Part shown: piece after piece, positions 1 through 10,307 of the stretch
Layout of the letters: each line of letters opens with the position of its first letter
Position numbering within the stretch: the first letter of the stretch is position 1
Assembly (NCBI RefSeq): GCF_001648895.1
Contig: NZ_LXUF01000001.1
Span: 62,001-126,000 of the forward strand
DNA length: 64,000 nt
Direction: 5' to 3'
Source: Methylovorus sp. MM2
GTDB lineage: Bacteria > Pseudomonadota > Gammaproteobacteria > Burkholderiales > Methylophilaceae
The notes under the pieces: generated by a model
The model's database searches: none
What the model was told of the DNA's origin: nothing
Seen by the model: only the letters and a program-made list of their open reading frames with translations
Program-made: the position numbers and the translations under genes

Positions 1-217
1 CTTTTATAGTCTAAATATAGTATTTAAATTAATAGTAATAATAATGTTGGTTAAATCTGTTGATTATTTAATAAAATATTAATAATCATTTACTTAGTAT
101 TAAAAACTGCTTAAGTATAACTACACAGTTTACTGTGGATTAAATGTTAATCATTTTACGCGTATATGAAAAACACAGGTAAACCACATTTTCATACACA
201 GCTTATCCTGCACCTAA
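1..217. other. AT-rich intergenic DNA after dnaA, possible part of the origin region
   Basis: No coding region is seen. The first 120 bases are almost entirely A and T with runs of TTAAT/AATAAT, the composition expected of a DNA unwinding element. TGTGGATTA at 134-142 is the complement of a DnaA box with one mismatch, and TTATCC occurs at 203-208. Because dnaA reads leftwards, this is the dnaA downstream side, where dnaN normally follows in bacteria; dnaN itself would lie outside the window. Origin function is inference from composition and position only. Confidence 0.4.
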
Positions 218-1612
218 CTAGTCCCTGATGACTTGTGTTAGAAAACCGATATCACGTGCCAGATTCGTATCATTCTGGCGTAAGCTTTCTATCTCATCAC
301 AGGCATGCATGACGGTTGTATGGTGCCTACTACCAAAGGCCTCCCCTATTTCAGGAAAGCTATGATTAGTCAATTCACGGGCTAATGCCATGGCGATCTG
401 TCTTGGCCGGGCAAAATTACGCGAACGCTTTTTACTATACATCTCGGCGACTTTAATCTTATAGTAATCTGCCACGGTTTTTTGTATATTTTCAATCGTA
501 ATCTGGCGACCACGTACTGCAATCAAATCCTTAAGTGCTTCTTTCGCGAGATGGACATCAATCGCATGGCCGGTGAACTTGGCCATGGCAACGATCCTGT
601 TCAATGCGCCTTCGAGCTCTCTTACACTTGATCTCACCTGCTTGGCAATAAAGAAAGCCACATCTTCATGTAATAGGAACTTAGCCTCTTCCGCCTTCTT
701 TAATAAAATCGCCACCCGCATTTCTAGCTCAGGCGGCTCAACAGCTACCGTTAAGCCCCAGCTAAAGCGAGTTCTTAACCGTTCATCGACATCCACAATT
801 TCTTTAGGGTAGGTATCACAGGTAATAATAATCTGTTTTTTAGCTTCAATTAAGGAGTTGAATGCATAAAAGAATTCTTCTTGTGTTCGCGTCTTCTTGG
901 CGAAGAATTGAATATCATCGATCAGCAATAAGTCTAATGAATGGTATTGCCGTTTGAATTCGTCAAAAGCTTTGTGTTCATAAGCTTTAACTACATCAGA
1001 GACATAGCGCTCAGCATGTAAATAGCGGATCTTGGCGTCTGGTCGTTGAAGCTTTAAATGATTGCCAATGGCTTGTAGCAAATGGGTTTTACCTAATCCG
1101 ACACCGCCGTAAATAAATAATGGGTTGTAAGCAGTGCCCGGATTCTCGGCTACTTGTAATGCAGCAGCGCGAGCTAACTGGTTGGCTTTACCCGTTACAA
1201 AATTGTTGAAGTTAAATGAAGGGTTAAGCCCGTTTGATTCAATCTGGTGCGGCTTGCTCTTTTTGGCAGGCTTTTTCGTGGCTGAGTCATTGTCAGCTGC
1301 TGATGACGGTATACCTGCGATTACCTCGGGCAGAATGAGGGACTTTTCAACTTTTGTCGCATGGCTCTTATGGTTTTTCTCTAAAAGCGCTAGTTCAATT
1401 TCTACGGGCTGGGGCAATAGCTCTTCAGCTAAAGTCTGAATACGGTTTAAAAACCGGTCTTTTACCCATTGCTGCACAAATCTGTTAGGTGCGAGCAGGC
1501 GCATTGATCCCTCTTGGGCTTCAAAATGCAGGGGTTTAATCCAGGTGTTGAATTGTTGTGCTGACAGCTCTTTCTCAAAGCGTCCAAGACAAATAGACCA
1601 AAAATTTTCCAT
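218..1612 (-). CDS. dnaA: Chromosomal replication initiator protein DnaA
   Basis: DnaA binds DnaA boxes at oriC, opens the duplex and loads the replicative helicase. The 464-residue protein has normal length: an N-terminal DnaB/DiaA-interacting domain (residues 1-85, starting MENFWSICLGRFEKEL), a variable linker rich in Lys and Ser (90-125), and an AAA+ ATPase core with Walker A GGVGLGKTHLL near residue 168 and Walker B LLLIDDIQFF near 230. Domain IV carries the DnaA signature GSRHHTTVMHACDE near 428. ATG at 1610-1612 gives the conserved N-terminus. It is divergent from rpmH, the usual betaproteobacterial arrangement, and a perfect DnaA box lies about 195 bases upstream of its start, so autoregulation is plausible. 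Confidence 0.98.
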   Translation of the reverse strand: MENFWSICLGRFEKELSAQQFNTWIKPLHFEAQEGSMRLLAPNRFVQQWVKDRFLNRIQTLAEELLPQPVEIELALLEKNHKSHATKVEKSLILPEVIAGIPSSAADNDSATKKPAKKSKPHQIESNGLNPSFNFNNFVTGKANQLARAAALQVAENPGTAYNPLFIYGGVGLGKTHLLQAIGNHLKLQRPDAKIRYLHAERYVSDVVKAYEHKAFDEFKRQYHSLDLLLIDDIQFFAKKTRTQEEFFYAFNSLIEAKKQIIITCDTYPKEIVDVDERLRTRFSWGLTVAVEPPELEMRVAILLKKAEEAKFLLHEDVAFFIAKQVRSSVRELEGALNRIVAMAKFTGHAIDVHLAKEALKDLIAVRGRQITIENIQKTVADYYKIKVAEMYSKKRSRNFARPRQIAMALARELTNHSFPEIGEAFGSRHHTTVMHACDEIESLRQNDTNLARDIGFLTQVIRD

Positions 1613-1805
1613 CGGTTGCCCGATACCTCAACTGATAGTAAGAATGGTATTTGCTCGAAGAGTCATATTTTTTATATTTCGAGCCCCTGATGCCAAGCAA
1701 AACTCAGATGGTCTATTCTCAGATTTTCCTATTCAATGATAGGTTCTAGAATAGCGCCTGATTTTCAATTGGCTTGTGAATTCATTCTAGCGTGTTTGTG
1801 AAAAC

Positions 1806-1814
1806 TTATCCACA
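1806..1814 (+). promoter_or_regulatory. Perfect DnaA box in the dnaA-rpmH intergenic region
   Basis: TTATCCACA matches the DnaA box consensus exactly. It lies in the 321-bp gap between divergent dnaA and rpmH (1613-1933), which otherwise contains no gene. It may serve the origin, dnaA autoregulation, or both. It is the only perfect box I could find by eye in this gap. Confidence 0.6.
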
Positions 1815-1859
1815 GGCTTGAGACATAAATTAGATCGCAAGTGATTTGTTAAATAAACA

Positions 1860-1889
1860 TTGACAATGTACTGTTAAATCAGGTTAAAT
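1860..1889 (+). promoter_or_regulatory. Likely sigma-70 promoter of rpmH-rnpA-yidD-yidC-mnmE
   Basis: TTGACA at 1860-1865 is a perfect -35 element. TTAAAT at 1884-1889 is a weaker -10 after an 18-bp spacer. It lies about 45 bases upstream of rpmH and points toward it, with GGAG at 1924-1927 before the rpmH ATG. Prediction from sequence only. Confidence 0.55.
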
Positions 1890-1933
1890 TACGCCCTTTG
1901 TTTAGAAACGCACAGAAGTAATCGGAGATTATT

Positions 1934-2068
1934 ATGAAACGTACTTACCAGCCTTCGAAAGTTCGTCGTGCTCGCACCCATGGATTCCTTGTGCGCATGA
2001 AAACTCGTGGTGGTCGCGCTGTTATCGCTGCGCGTCGTGCCAAGGGTCGTGCTCGCTTAGCAGTTTAG
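1934..2068 (+). CDS. rpmH: 50S ribosomal protein L34
   Basis: A 44-residue, very basic protein beginning [18 protein letters not shown] and continuing with the family's [22 protein letters not shown] pattern, so the identification is certain despite its small size. L34 is a structural protein of the large ribosomal subunit. The ATG is preceded by a GGAG ribosome-binding site. It is the first gene of the conserved rpmH-rnpA-yidD-yidC-mnmE block and is divergent from dnaA. Confidence 0.98.
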   Translation: MKRTYQPSKVRRARTHGFLVRMKTRGGRAVIAARRAKGRARLAV

Positions 2069-2132
2069 ATTTGTGACGACTTTCGGTTTTGCTTGATTTG
2101 ATATCTGAATCCAGCTTAGCCAAATACTTAGC

Positions 2133-2486
2133 TTGACTGATTTTAAGTTCCCACGCCAAGCAAGATTAATTAAAACGGATGATTTTTCATCCGTTTTTAA
2201 TTTCCGCAAACGGTTATCCGGTCATTTTCTTGCAATACATTATCAATATAACCAATTAGGTTCGCCTCGTCTGGGTTTGATTGTGGGGAAAAAGACAGCA
2301 CGTTTGGCGGTTGATCGCAATTATATGAAGCGTGTGTTGCGTGAACTTTTTAGAGTGCATCGGCATCAACTGCAAAGTGTAGATCTGGTGATTCGCACGC
2401 AGAGAGCGTTTGATGCAAAGGTTTATATGTCGGTTGAACAAGAGTTCAAGCGGGTTTTGACGAAATTGATGCTTAAAACCGAATAG
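2133..2486 (+). CDS. rnpA: Ribonuclease P protein component
   Basis: RnpA is the protein subunit of RNase P, which matures the 5' ends of tRNAs. The 117-residue protein shows the family N-terminus (FPRQARLIKTDDFSSVF) and the RNA-binding RNR-type motif VGKKTARLAVDRNYMKRVLRE around residues 51-71. The start is a TTG at 2133: there is no in-frame ATG before the conserved N-terminus and an in-frame TGA stands at 2106-2108, so TTG is the best choice. No strong ribosome-binding site precedes it, which may mean low or coupled translation after rpmH. It ends 12 bp before yidD. Confidence 0.96.
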   Translation: MTDFKFPRQARLIKTDDFSSVFNFRKRLSGHFLAIHYQYNQLGSPRLGLIVGKKTARLAVDRNYMKRVLRELFRVHRHQLQSVDLVIRTQRAFDAKVYMSVEQEFKRVLTKLMLKTE

Positions 2487-2498
2487 CGGAATATTAGG

Positions 2499-2708
2499 AT
2501 GGCGCGCTTATTGGTTTTGCTCATCAGGTTTTATCAATTAACATTGAGCCCGTTTTTTGGCCAGCAATGCAGGTTTGCGCCAACATGTTCGCAGTATGCG
2601 ATTGATGCGATCAATAAGCATGGTGCTATTCATGGCACAGTTTATAGTGTGCGTCGTTTATCCAAGTGTCACCCATGGCATCCGGGTGGACATGATCCCG
2701 TACCATGA
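2499..2708 (+). CDS. yidD: Membrane protein insertion efficiency factor YidD
   Basis: A 69-residue protein of the YidD family, a small membrane-associated factor that assists YidC-dependent insertion. It carries the hallmark CRFAPTCSQYAIDAINKHG segment (residues 24-42) and a C-terminal CHPWHPGGHDPVP. An amphipathic N-terminal helix (ARLLVLLIRFYQLTLSP) is visible. It sits in its standard place between rnpA and yidC, 12 bp after the rnpA stop, with AGGA upstream of the ATG. Confidence 0.96.
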   Translation: MARLLVLLIRFYQLTLSPFFGQQCRFAPTCSQYAIDAINKHGAIHGTVYSVRRLSKCHPWHPGGHDPVP

Positions 2709-2743
2709 TGCAGAAGTATTATTAATATTTAGATAAGAGATTT

Positions 2744-4396
2744 ATGGATACTAAGCGACTGATTCTTTTTGTTATTTTCTCTTTTTCAATTCTAATGCTT
2801 TGGGATGGTTGGCAACGTCAACATGCCCCAGCGGTCGATCCTACGGTCGCTACGCAAGAACAAGATAGCAGTGTCCCCGAATCCACCAAGTCGCAAACCG
2901 TAACTCAACATGCTGAGTTACCTAAAGACTCAGGTTTCAAATTACAGACAGATAAAAACGTTCTGGTTGCGACAGATCTGTATAAGGTGAACATCGATAC
3001 AGTGGGCGGAGATCTGCGTCGCATCGAGTTAGTAAAACATCGTGCAGCGAATACGGAAAACAAGGACGAGAATCTGATTTTGTTGGATGATCGCTTGTCG
3101 CCAGTGTTGTATGTGGCACAAACGGGATTAGTTGGTAATGACTTGCCATCGCATAAGAGCGTCTTTAATACGAGCGCTGATAGCTACACCCTTCAGGAAG
3201 GTCAAAGTGCGCTTGAAGTGCGTTTAAGCTGGACTGGTAGCGCGGGTGTGCAAGTGGACAAGGTCTACACTTTCCATCGTGAGAGTTATGTCATTGATGT
3301 TGCTTATGAGATTCATAACAACAGTGATGTTGCGATTGATCCTTTGGTTTATTACCAGATCGTGCATGACAGTGAATCCAATCAAGGCTCCGCAATGATG
3401 CCTACCTTTACTGGTGGTGCTTATTTCACAGAAGCTGATAAATATAAAAAGGTATCTTTTAAGGATATGGCGAAGACCAACCTTTCGAAGAATACTAACG
3501 ATGGCTGGGTTGGCTTGGTTCAACACTATTTTGTCAGTGCATGGATACCTCAAGATGGTTTGGCTAGAGAGTTCTATTCTAAGAAACTAACAGATAACAT
3601 TTTCTCGATTGGTGCAAAAAGTGATCTTGGTACTATTGCGCCTGGCGACACTAAAACAATTGAAGCAAAGTTTTATACGGGCCCTCAAACGCATGATGAA
3701 CTTATCAAGGCTGCTCCGGGGCTTGAGTACACTGTAGATTATGGCTGGTTGACGATTATTGCCTCGCCGTTGTTCTGGGTATTGTCGGCTATCGAAGATA
3801 TCGTACATAACTGGGGTGTTGCGATCATTCTGTTAACCATATTGCTCAAGCTGGTGTTTTATCCGCTTTCGGCCAAGAGCTACCGTTCAATGGCGCATAT
3901 GCGTGAGCTTGCACCGCGTATGCAGCGTATGAAAGAGCAATTTGGCGATGACCGCCAAAAAATGCAGCAAGCTATGATGGAGCTTTATAAGACTGAAAAG
4001 ATCAATCCGATGGGCGGCTGCCTGCCGATATTGGTGCAGATTCCAGTCTTTATCGCCTTATATTGGGTACTGTTGGGCAGTGTTGAAATGCGCCATGCCC
4101 CATTCGTCTTATGGATTCATGACCTCTCTGCAGTAGATCCTTACTATGTATTGCCTATACTGATGGGCGCTACGATGATCATACAGTCCAGATTAAACCC
4201 TGCACCTACTGATCCTGTTCAGGCCAAGGTCATGATGTTTATGCCTATCGTATTTAGCGTATTCTTCTTCTTCTTCCCGGCGGGCTTAGTGCTTTACTGG
4301 TTGGTGAATAACGTCCTATCGATTGCGCAACAGTGGCATATCAATCGCTCTACAGAGCAAGCTGCAGCCAAGAAGAAAGGAAATGCAGTTCGCTAA
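2744..4396 (+). CDS. yidC: Membrane protein insertase YidC
   Basis: YidC inserts and folds inner-membrane proteins, alone or with the Sec translocon; the Fo subunits encoded further on are classical clients. The 550-residue protein has the Gram-negative architecture: an N-terminal membrane anchor (residues 5-21), a large periplasmic beta domain (about 50-330) and a conserved insertase core from about 331 with five hydrophobic segments, including [19 protein letters not shown] and a Met- and Gln-rich cytoplasmic helical pair ([19 protein letters not shown]). The C-terminal tail is basic ([11 protein letters not shown]). Its 3' end overlaps the mnmE start by 14 bp. Confidence 0.98.
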   Translation: MDTKRLILFVIFSFSILMLWDGWQRQHAPAVDPTVATQEQDSSVPESTKSQTVTQHAELPKDSGFKLQTDKNVLVATDLYKVNIDTVGGDLRRIELVKHRAANTENKDENLILLDDRLSPVLYVAQTGLVGNDLPSHKSVFNTSADSYTLQEGQSALEVRLSWTGSAGVQVDKVYTFHRESYVIDVAYEIHNNSDVAIDPLVYYQIVHDSESNQGSAMMPTFTGGAYFTEADKYKKVSFKDMAKTNLSKNTNDGWVGLVQHYFVSAWIPQDGLAREFYSKKLTDNIFSIGAKSDLGTIAPGDTKTIEAKFYTGPQTHDELIKAAPGLEYTVDYGWLTIIASPLFWVLSAIEDIVHNWGVAIILLTILLKLVFYPLSAKSYRSMAHMRELAPRMQRMKEQFGDDRQKMQQAMMELYKTEKINPMGGCLPILVQIPVFIALYWVLLGSVEMRHAPFVLWIHDLSAVDPYYVLPILMGATMIIQSRLNPAPTDPVQAKVMMFMPIVFSVFFFFFPAGLVLYWLVNNVLSIAQQWHINRSTEQAAAKKKGNAVR

Positions 4397-5735
4397 AGTA
4401 TCCGCCGATACGATCGCTGCAATCGCCACTGCCTCCGGTTCGGGCGGCATTGGCATTGTGCGAGTATCCGGCCCTGCCTCTGCATCTATTGCAGCAAGTA
4501 TTCTGGGCGCATGCCCTCCTCCTCGTCATGCTGCTTATCTTGGTTTTAAAGAAGCAGACGGCAGCTTAATAGATCGCGGCATCGCGATCTATTACTCATC
4601 GCCTAATTCATATACTGGTGAAGACGTATTAGAGCTGCAAGCGCATGGCGGGCCTGCGCTCATGCAACTTCTTCTTGCGCGTTGTCTGGCACTTGGTGCG
4701 CGACAGGCTGAACCAGGTGAATTCACTCGACGTGCGTATCTCAACGATAAATTAGACCTTGCGCAAGCTGAAGCTGTGGCCGATATCATTAATGCTTCAA
4801 CCGCTGAAGCCGCGCGCAGTGCTATGCGTTCTCTTTCCGGAGAGTTTTCTCTTCGTATTAATGCCTTGCTTGATCGCCTGATCAATCTGCGTTTGTATGT
4901 CGAAGCATGCTTGGATTTTCCTGAAGAAGATATCGACTTTATTACGCAAGGCAGAGTCAGTGAAAAACTGAAAGACATTAGTGATGAGCTTGCTTCTGTT
5001 TTCAAAGAAGCAAAGCAAGGTAATTTATTGCGTGAAGGTATTCAGGTCGTACTCATCGGCCAGCCAAATGTCGGTAAATCCAGTTTGACCAATCAGTTGT
5101 CTGGCGAAGAGATTGCGATCGTCACACCGATTGCGGGCACAACGCGAGATACGATCAAGAACGTCATCCAGATAAATGGCGTGCCTTTGCATATTATCGA
5201 TACGGCAGGCCTGCGGGAAACAGAAGACGAAGTGGAACGTTTTGGCATCGCTCGAACTTGGCGAGCTCTAGAAAACGCCAATGTCGCATTATTATTGCTT
5301 GATGCAGCTCACGGTATTACGGAAGCAGAAAAATCGATTCTAGCGCGATTGCCGCAAGATTTAGCAAAAATCTGGGTACATAATAAAATTGATCTGAACC
5401 AACAGTCACCTAAAATCGAAATGATAGACGGTGACGCACATATTTACCTCTCAGCAAAAACGGGAATTGGTGTCGAGCTGCTTAGAGATCAATTATTGAA
5501 GCTTGCTGGATGGCAGGCAACTGGTGAAGGGGTCTTTATGGCAAGGGCTAGGCATCTTGATGCGCTGCAGGTTGTACGGACGCATTTAGGGTTTGCTGTA
5601 GATAATCTCTCGTCCCCCGAATTGCTGGCTGAAGAGCTCAGGATTGGCCAGGAGGCGTTAAACAGCATTACCGGTGAATTTACACCGGATGATTTGCTTG
5701 GCGAAATCTTTAGCCGATTCTGCATAGGTAAATAG
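4383..5735 (+). CDS. mnmE: tRNA modification GTPase MnmE
   Basis: MnmE works with MnmG to place the 5-carboxymethylaminomethyl group on wobble U34 of several tRNAs. The 450-residue protein has an N-terminal formyl-THF-binding domain, a G domain with P-loop GQPNVGKSS near residue 226, DTAG further on and NKID, and the C-terminal CIGK whose Cys is functionally important. The reading frame is open further upstream (to 4323), but ATG at 4383 gives the family N-terminus [17 protein letters not shown] and has AAAGGAA just before it, so I place the start there, overlapping yidC. Confidence 0.97.
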   Translation: MQFAKVSADTIAAIATASGSGGIGIVRVSGPASASIAASILGACPPPRHAAYLGFKEADGSLIDRGIAIYYSSPNSYTGEDVLELQAHGGPALMQLLLARCLALGARQAEPGEFTRRAYLNDKLDLAQAEAVADIINASTAEAARSAMRSLSGEFSLRINALLDRLINLRLYVEACLDFPEEDIDFITQGRVSEKLKDISDELASVFKEAKQGNLLREGIQVVLIGQPNVGKSSLTNQLSGEEIAIVTPIAGTTRDTIKNVIQINGVPLHIIDTAGLRETEDEVERFGIARTWRALENANVALLLLDAAHGITEAEKSILARLPQDLAKIWVHNKIDLNQQSPKIEMIDGDAHIYLSAKTGIGVELLRDQLLKLAGWQATGEGVFMARARHLDALQVVRTHLGFAVDNLSSPELLAEELRIGQEALNSITGEFTPDDLLGEIFSRFCIGK

Positions 5736-5820
5736 TTTAAATAAAATCAGCAGGTTATTTCTTCGCTCGTTAGTATGCATTAGCCTTGCGTAGTCTCAAA
5801 TCCAATATCAAAACGCTTAA

Positions 5821-5836
5821 TGTTTCACGTGAAACA
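5821..5836. promoter_or_regulatory. parS: parS centromere site (ParB-binding)
   Basis: TGTTTCACGTGAAACA is an exact match to the bacterial parS consensus. The palindrome extends perfectly to 24 bp (5817-5840) with flanking TTAA on both sides. It lies in the mnmE-mnmG gap, about 2.7-3.5 kb from parA and parB. By established knowledge, ParB loads here and spreads, and ParA segregates the complex, so this is the expected position close to the origin. Confidence 0.92.
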
Positions 5837-5905
5837 TTAACTATCACATGACGTGCATCGCGCTTTGCAGTAACATACCCAACCTTACGGCTGATTTAAG
5901 TGTAA

Positions 5906-7810
5906 ATGCACATGCAATTCCCTGAAAAATTTGATGTTATTGTGGTTGGCGGCGGTCATGCTGGTGCCGAGGCAGCCCTTGCTGCTGCTCGCATGGGGCA
6001 AAAAACACTGCTGCTTACGCATAATATCGAGACTTTGGGGCAAATGTCTTGCAATCCATCGATTGGTGGTATTGGTAAAGGGCATTTGGTGAAAGAGGTG
6101 GATGCACTTGGTGGCGCCATGGCGGCTGCTACTGATGAAGGTGGCATACAGTTTCGCATTCTGAACTCCAGCAAAGGCCCGGCAGTCCGTGCTACGCGGG
6201 CTCAGGCAGATCGTGTGCTTTATAAGGCGGCCATTCGTCGTCGTTTGGAAAATCAGCCTAATCTTTGGTTATTCCAACAAGCCGTAGATGACATTATCCT
6301 GAATGGTGAAGAGGTCGCTGGCGTGGTGACGCAAATAGGCTTGCGCTTTGAGTCGCGAGCGGTAGTGTTGACAGCGGGCACCTTTCTGGCCGGTTTGGTA
6401 CATGTTGGCTTGTCAAATTATCAAGCCGGGCGTGCTGGTGATCCTCCCGCGGTTTCTCTGGCGGCCAGACTTCGTGAGATTGGTTTGCCAGCAGGCCGTT
6501 TGAAAACCGGTACCCCGCCACGTATTGATGGTCGGACAATTGATTATTCTGTCATGCAGGAGCAGCCGGGCGACAATCCTTTGCCTGTATTCTCATTCCT
6601 AGGCAATGTGCAGCAACATCCGCAGCAAGTGCCTTGCTGGATCACACATACCAATGAAAGAACGCACGATATCATCCGCAGTGGTCTTGATAGGTCACCG
6701 ATGTATACCGGCGTGATTGAAGGGGTTGGGCCGCGTTACTGCCCTTCTGTTGAAGATAAGATCCATCGTTTTGCGGATAAAGAATCGCACCAGATTTTTC
6801 TAGAGCCTGAAGGCTTAACAACGAATGAGATCTACCCTAATGGAATCTCAACCAGCCTGCCGTTCGATATTCAATATCAATTAGTACGCTCTATTCGCGG
6901 ACTTGAGCATGCACATATCTTGCGCCCGGGGTACGCGATTGAGTATGACTACTATGATCCACGTGGCCTTAAGAATTCGCTAGAAACTAAAATGGTAAAG
7001 GGTTTATTCTTTGCCGGCCAGATCAATGGTACGACCGGGTATGAAGAAGCTGCCGCACAAGGTTTATTGGCTGGTGCGAATGCAGCTTTATATTCAAAAG
7101 ATGAGCCTAGCTGGTGTCCTGCACGCGACCAAGCATATCTGGGTGTGTTGGTTGATGATTTGATCACACGGGGCGTCAGTGAGCCTTATCGTATGTTTAC
7201 CAGCCGTGCAGAATACCGTTTGCTGTTGCGGGAAGACAATGCTGATATGCGATTGACGGAGGCTGGTAGAAAGATCGGCTTGGTTGATGATATCCGCTGG
7301 GAAGCATTTTCCCGCAAACAGGAAGCCATTCAACGTGAGCAGGAAAGGCTTAAGCGTACTTATATTCATCCCCAGCATTTAACGAAAGCTGATGCTGAGC
7401 GGGTGCTGGGCAAAGAGATTGAGCGTGAATATTCCATGTTTGAATTATTGCGTCGTCCAGAAGTAAGCTATGAAGCGCTACTCACTTTGCCAAATGCTGG
7501 CGAGGGGGAGTCTGATATTGATGTTCGCCAACAGCTCGAGATAGCAGCTAAATATCAAGGCTATATTGATCGCCAGTATGAAGAGGTTGAGCGTAGTCGT
7601 GGCAATGAAGATACCAAATTGCCTGACGATTTGGATTATAAAGATGTACATGGGCTATCTATCGAGGCGCAACAAAAATTGAGTGCACATCGTCCTCAAA
7701 CACTAGGGCAGGCTGGCCGCATATCTGGCATTACCCCTGCTGCTATCTCATTGTTACTGGTTTATCTAAAACGTAAAAACCGAAGCAAAAAAACGGATAT
7801 CGCTGCATGA
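5906..7810 (+). CDS. mnmG: tRNA U34 carboxymethylaminomethyl synthesis protein MnmG (GidA)
   Basis: FAD-dependent partner of MnmE in U34 modification. The 634-residue protein has the dinucleotide-binding [17 protein letters not shown] at residues 15-31, the [15 protein letters not shown] signature, and a second signature around [13 protein letters not shown] carrying a conserved Cys. Length is typical. The start may be ATG 5906 or ATG 5912 (MQFPEKF); both precede the conserved region and neither has a strong ribosome-binding site. The 3' end overlaps rsmG in an ATGA arrangement, so mnmG and rsmG are probably translationally coupled. Confidence 0.98.
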   Translation: MHMQFPEKFDVIVVGGGHAGAEAALAAARMGQKTLLLTHNIETLGQMSCNPSIGGIGKGHLVKEVDALGGAMAAATDEGGIQFRILNSSKGPAVRATRAQADRVLYKAAIRRRLENQPNLWLFQQAVDDIILNGEEVAGVVTQIGLRFESRAVVLTAGTFLAGLVHVGLSNYQAGRAGDPPAVSLAARLREIGLPAGRLKTGTPPRIDGRTIDYSVMQEQPGDNPLPVFSFLGNVQQHPQQVPCWITHTNERTHDIIRSGLDRSPMYTGVIEGVGPRYCPSVEDKIHRFADKESHQIFLEPEGLTTNEIYPNGISTSLPFDIQYQLVRSIRGLEHAHILRPGYAIEYDYYDPRGLKNSLETKMVKGLFFAGQINGTTGYEEAAAQGLLAGANAALYSKDEPSWCPARDQAYLGVLVDDLITRGVSEPYRMFTSRAEYRLLLREDNADMRLTEAGRKIGLVDDIRWEAFSRKQEAIQREQERLKRTYIHPQHLTKADAERVLGKEIEREYSMFELLRRPEVSYEALLTLPNAGEGESDIDVRQQLEIAAKYQGYIDRQYEEVERSRGNEDTKLPDDLDYKDVHGLSIEAQQKLSAHRPQTLGQAGRISGITPAAISLLLVYLKRKNRSKKTDIAA

Positions 7811-8484
7811 GTGTTGCTCAAATCGCTACATGGGCTGAGAGCTTTCCCTTTGCTTCGCTTGAGGCAAAATTAAAGCTAGGGTTGGAGCAAGCGAATATCG
7901 TTTTGCCCGATGCTGCTTGTGAAAAGCTAATGGTCTATCTCGCCCTCTTGCAGAAGTGGAACAAAGTGCACAATTTGACGGCTGTGCGCGACGCTGAGGA
8001 AATGGTGACCTTGCATTTGCTGGATAGCCTCGTGATTCTGCCCCACGTAAATGGCGAGAGATTGTTGGATGTGGGTAGCGGCGCCGGGTTGCCAGGTATT
8101 CCCTTGGCGATCTGTCTGCCTGATCTTAAAGTAACCGTAATGGATTCTAGCCAGAAAAAAGCCAGCTTTATGCGTCAGGTAAAAGCGGAGTTGAATATTC
8201 CTAATCTCGAGGTGATGTGTGGCCGGGTCGAGCAGTTCAAGCCAAAAGAGAAATTCGATATCGTGGTGTCGCGGGCTTTTTCTGAAATCTCCCTTTTTAT
8301 CAAGCTGACCAAGCATCTCATTAAAGATAATGGGCAATGGCTAGCGATGAAAGGGGTTTATCCAGAGGGTGAGCTTGCCCAGATCGATGCAAAGCCGTCA
8401 CAGATAGTTCCATTAAGCGTGCCAGGGTTGGATGCACAACGACATTTGGTGTTTATTCCTTTTAGTCATCTCGGGGTGGTTTAA
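7807..8484 (+). CDS. rsmG: 16S rRNA (guanine-N7) methyltransferase RsmG (GidB)
   Basis: Methylates G527 of 16S rRNA (E. coli numbering) using S-adenosylmethionine. The 225-residue protein has the family signature [12 protein letters not shown] (about residues 51-62) followed by the SAM-binding loop [17 protein letters not shown] near residue 86 and VVSRAF near 157. It starts inside the last codons of mnmG (ATGA overlap) and ends 3 bp before parA, making the mnmG-rsmG-parA run almost gapless. Confidence 0.97.
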   Translation: MSVAQIATWAESFPFASLEAKLKLGLEQANIVLPDAACEKLMVYLALLQKWNKVHNLTAVRDAEEMVTLHLLDSLVILPHVNGERLLDVGSGAGLPGIPLAICLPDLKVTVMDSSQKKASFMRQVKAELNIPNLEVMCGRVEQFKPKEKFDIVVSRAFSEISLFIKLTKHLIKDNGQWLAMKGVYPEGELAQIDAKPSQIVPLSVPGLDAQRHLVFIPFSHLGVV

Positions 8485-8487
8485 ATC

Positions 8488-9273
8488 ATGCGAATTCTCG
8501 CCATTACCAATCAAAAAGGTGGGGTAGGTAAAACCACCACGTGCGTGAATCTGGCAGCTAGCTTGGCCGCGACCAAACGCCGTGTATTGCTGATCGATCT
8601 TGACCCTCAGGGGAATGCCACCACCGGTAGCGGCATAGAAAAGACGACGCTGAAAAATACGATCTATCATGTGCTGATTGGCCAAAAGACATTCAAAGAG
8701 GTAATTCAAACCTCTGAAAAAGGGAAATTTGATATCGCCCCTGCCAATCGTGAGTTGGCTGGTGCAGAGGTCGAGCTGGTGAATGAGATCGCCCGTGAGA
8801 CAAAACTTAAACACGCATTCGTTGAGCTTGGCGATAGCTATGATTATGTGCTCATCGATTGCCCCCCTGCCCTCAATCTTATTACCGTCAACGCCCTAAC
8901 AGCAGCGCACGCGGTGATGATTCCGATGCAGTGCGAATACTATGCCTTGGAGGGTTTGTCAGATTTGGTGAATACCATCAAGAAAGTCCGTGCGCATTTA
9001 AACCCAGGGCTGGAAATCGAGGGCTTGTTGCGTACCCTTTTCGATAACCGCAATATGCTAGCGCAACAAGTGTCTGCTGATCTTTCGCAGCATTTCGGCG
9101 ACAAGGTCTATCGTACGGTGATACCGCGTAATGTTCGCTTGGCTGAGGCGCCTAGTTTTGGCGTGCCTGTGTTGTTTTACGACAAAGCATCTAAAGGCGC
9201 TAAGGCTTATCTGGCGCTGGCTGGTGAAATCATAAGCCGTGCAAAGCGCGCCGCAAAAAGCGCGACTGTATAA
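8488..9273 (+). CDS. parA: Chromosome partitioning ATPase ParA (Soj)
   Basis: Walker-type partition ATPase that binds DNA non-specifically in the ATP state and drives movement of ParB-parS complexes. The 261-residue protein begins MRILAITNQKGGVGKTTTC, with the deviant Walker A (KGGVGKTT, residues 10-17) whose extra Lys10 is characteristic. Walker A' (LIDLDPQGNATTGSG) and the DCPPALNLITVNAL motif follow. No N-terminal HTH is present, so it is the chromosomal rather than the large plasmid type. It lies 3 bp after rsmG and 48 bp before parB. Confidence 0.97.
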   Translation: MRILAITNQKGGVGKTTTCVNLAASLAATKRRVLLIDLDPQGNATTGSGIEKTTLKNTIYHVLIGQKTFKEVIQTSEKGKFDIAPANRELAGAEVELVNEIARETKLKHAFVELGDSYDYVLIDCPPALNLITVNALTAAHAVMIPMQCEYYALEGLSDLVNTIKKVRAHLNPGLEIEGLLRTLFDNRNMLAQQVSADLSQHFGDKVYRTVIPRNVRLAEAPSFGVPVLFYDKASKGAKAYLALAGEIISRAKRAAKSATV

Positions 9274-9321
9274 ATAAATAACTCGATTCATCACACGATT
9301 TAAAGAATATTAGGAATATCG

Positions 9322-10173
9322 ATGGCAAAGCTTAAAGGTTTGGGACGTGGTTTAGATGCATTACTTGCAGGGGATGTCGGCAGTGTCGGCGAGGCTGACT
9401 CGCTGCGCATGCTTAAGGTTGATCAACTTCAACCTGGTAAATACCAACCGCGTACGCACATGGATGAGGCTTCGCTTGCTAGCCTAGCGGATTCGATCAA
9501 GGCGCAAGGCATCATGCAGCCTATTGTGACGCGTCAGGTAGCACCCGATCGTTTTGAGATCATCGCTGGTGAAAGGCGTTGGCGTGCTTCTCAGTTAGCT
9601 GGATTACAGGAAGTGCCTGTCATCGTGCGCGAGATTCCTGATGAATCTGCCTTAGCGATGGCCTTGATAGAGAATATTCAGCGCGAAAATCTTAATCCTC
9701 TGGAAGAGTCGACTGGTATCAAGCGCCTGATCGATGAGTTCGGCATGACGCATGAAACCGCGGCTCAAGCCGTTGGCCGTTCTCGTAGTGCCGTGACCAA
9801 CCTCCTCCGTTTGCAAAATCTGCATGCGATTGTTCAAGATAAGCTCATGCATAGCCTGATTGATATGGGGCATGCGCGTGCGTTGCTGGGTTTGCCAGAG
9901 GCCAAACAGATTCTCGCTGCAGAGCAGATCGTGCAAAAAGGCCTCTCGGTACGTGATGCCGAGCAATTAGTAAAAAGATTGTCTAGTGAAGCCAAAAAAC
10001 CTGCGCCAGCAAAGACGGCTGATAAAGATGTGCTGCGATTACAAGAAGACATCGCAGAAACGCTCGGTGCCGATGTCAAAATCGAAACCTCAAGCAATGG
10101 CGCGGGGACCGTGAAAATTCGTTATTCCAGCCTGGATCAGCTCGATGGAATTATCGCGAAATTAAAAGGTTAG
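9322..10173 (+). CDS. parB: Chromosome partitioning protein ParB (Spo0J)
   Basis: CTP-dependent DNA clamp that loads at parS. In the 283-residue protein one sees the N-terminal ParA-stimulating segment (KGLGRGLDALLAG), the CTP-binding ParB/Srx region with GERRWRAS near residue 84 and ENIQRENLNPLEE, and a central HTH (HETAAQAVGRSRSAVTNLLRL, about 144-164) that reads parS. The C-terminal dimerisation domain covers the last 55 residues. Its cognate site lies at 5821-5836. AGGAA stands upstream of the ATG. Confidence 0.97.
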   Translation: MAKLKGLGRGLDALLAGDVGSVGEADSLRMLKVDQLQPGKYQPRTHMDEASLASLADSIKAQGIMQPIVTRQVAPDRFEIIAGERRWRASQLAGLQEVPVIVREIPDESALAMALIENIQRENLNPLEESTGIKRLIDEFGMTHETAAQAVGRSRSAVTNLLRLQNLHAIVQDKLMHSLIDMGHARALLGLPEAKQILAAEQIVQKGLSVRDAEQLVKRLSSEAKKPAPAKTADKDVLRLQEDIAETLGADVKIETSSNGAGTVKIRYSSLDQLDGIIAKLKG

Positions 10174-10307
10174 GCTTGACTTAATACCGATTAAACAAGA
10201 CAATCACGGGCTTTTCACGGTTAGCTAAATGCGCTGTAATAAATTTTCTTAGCGGGATACCCGTTTAAGCGTAGCGATGCGGCGCTTATAAATGTAGATA
10301 GTGAACA

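Noticed and set aside
4323-4382. N-terminal extension of MnmE
   Set aside because: The additional 20 codons have no counterpart in the family and begin with TTG inside yidC; ATG 4383 has the ribosome-binding site and conserved N-terminus.
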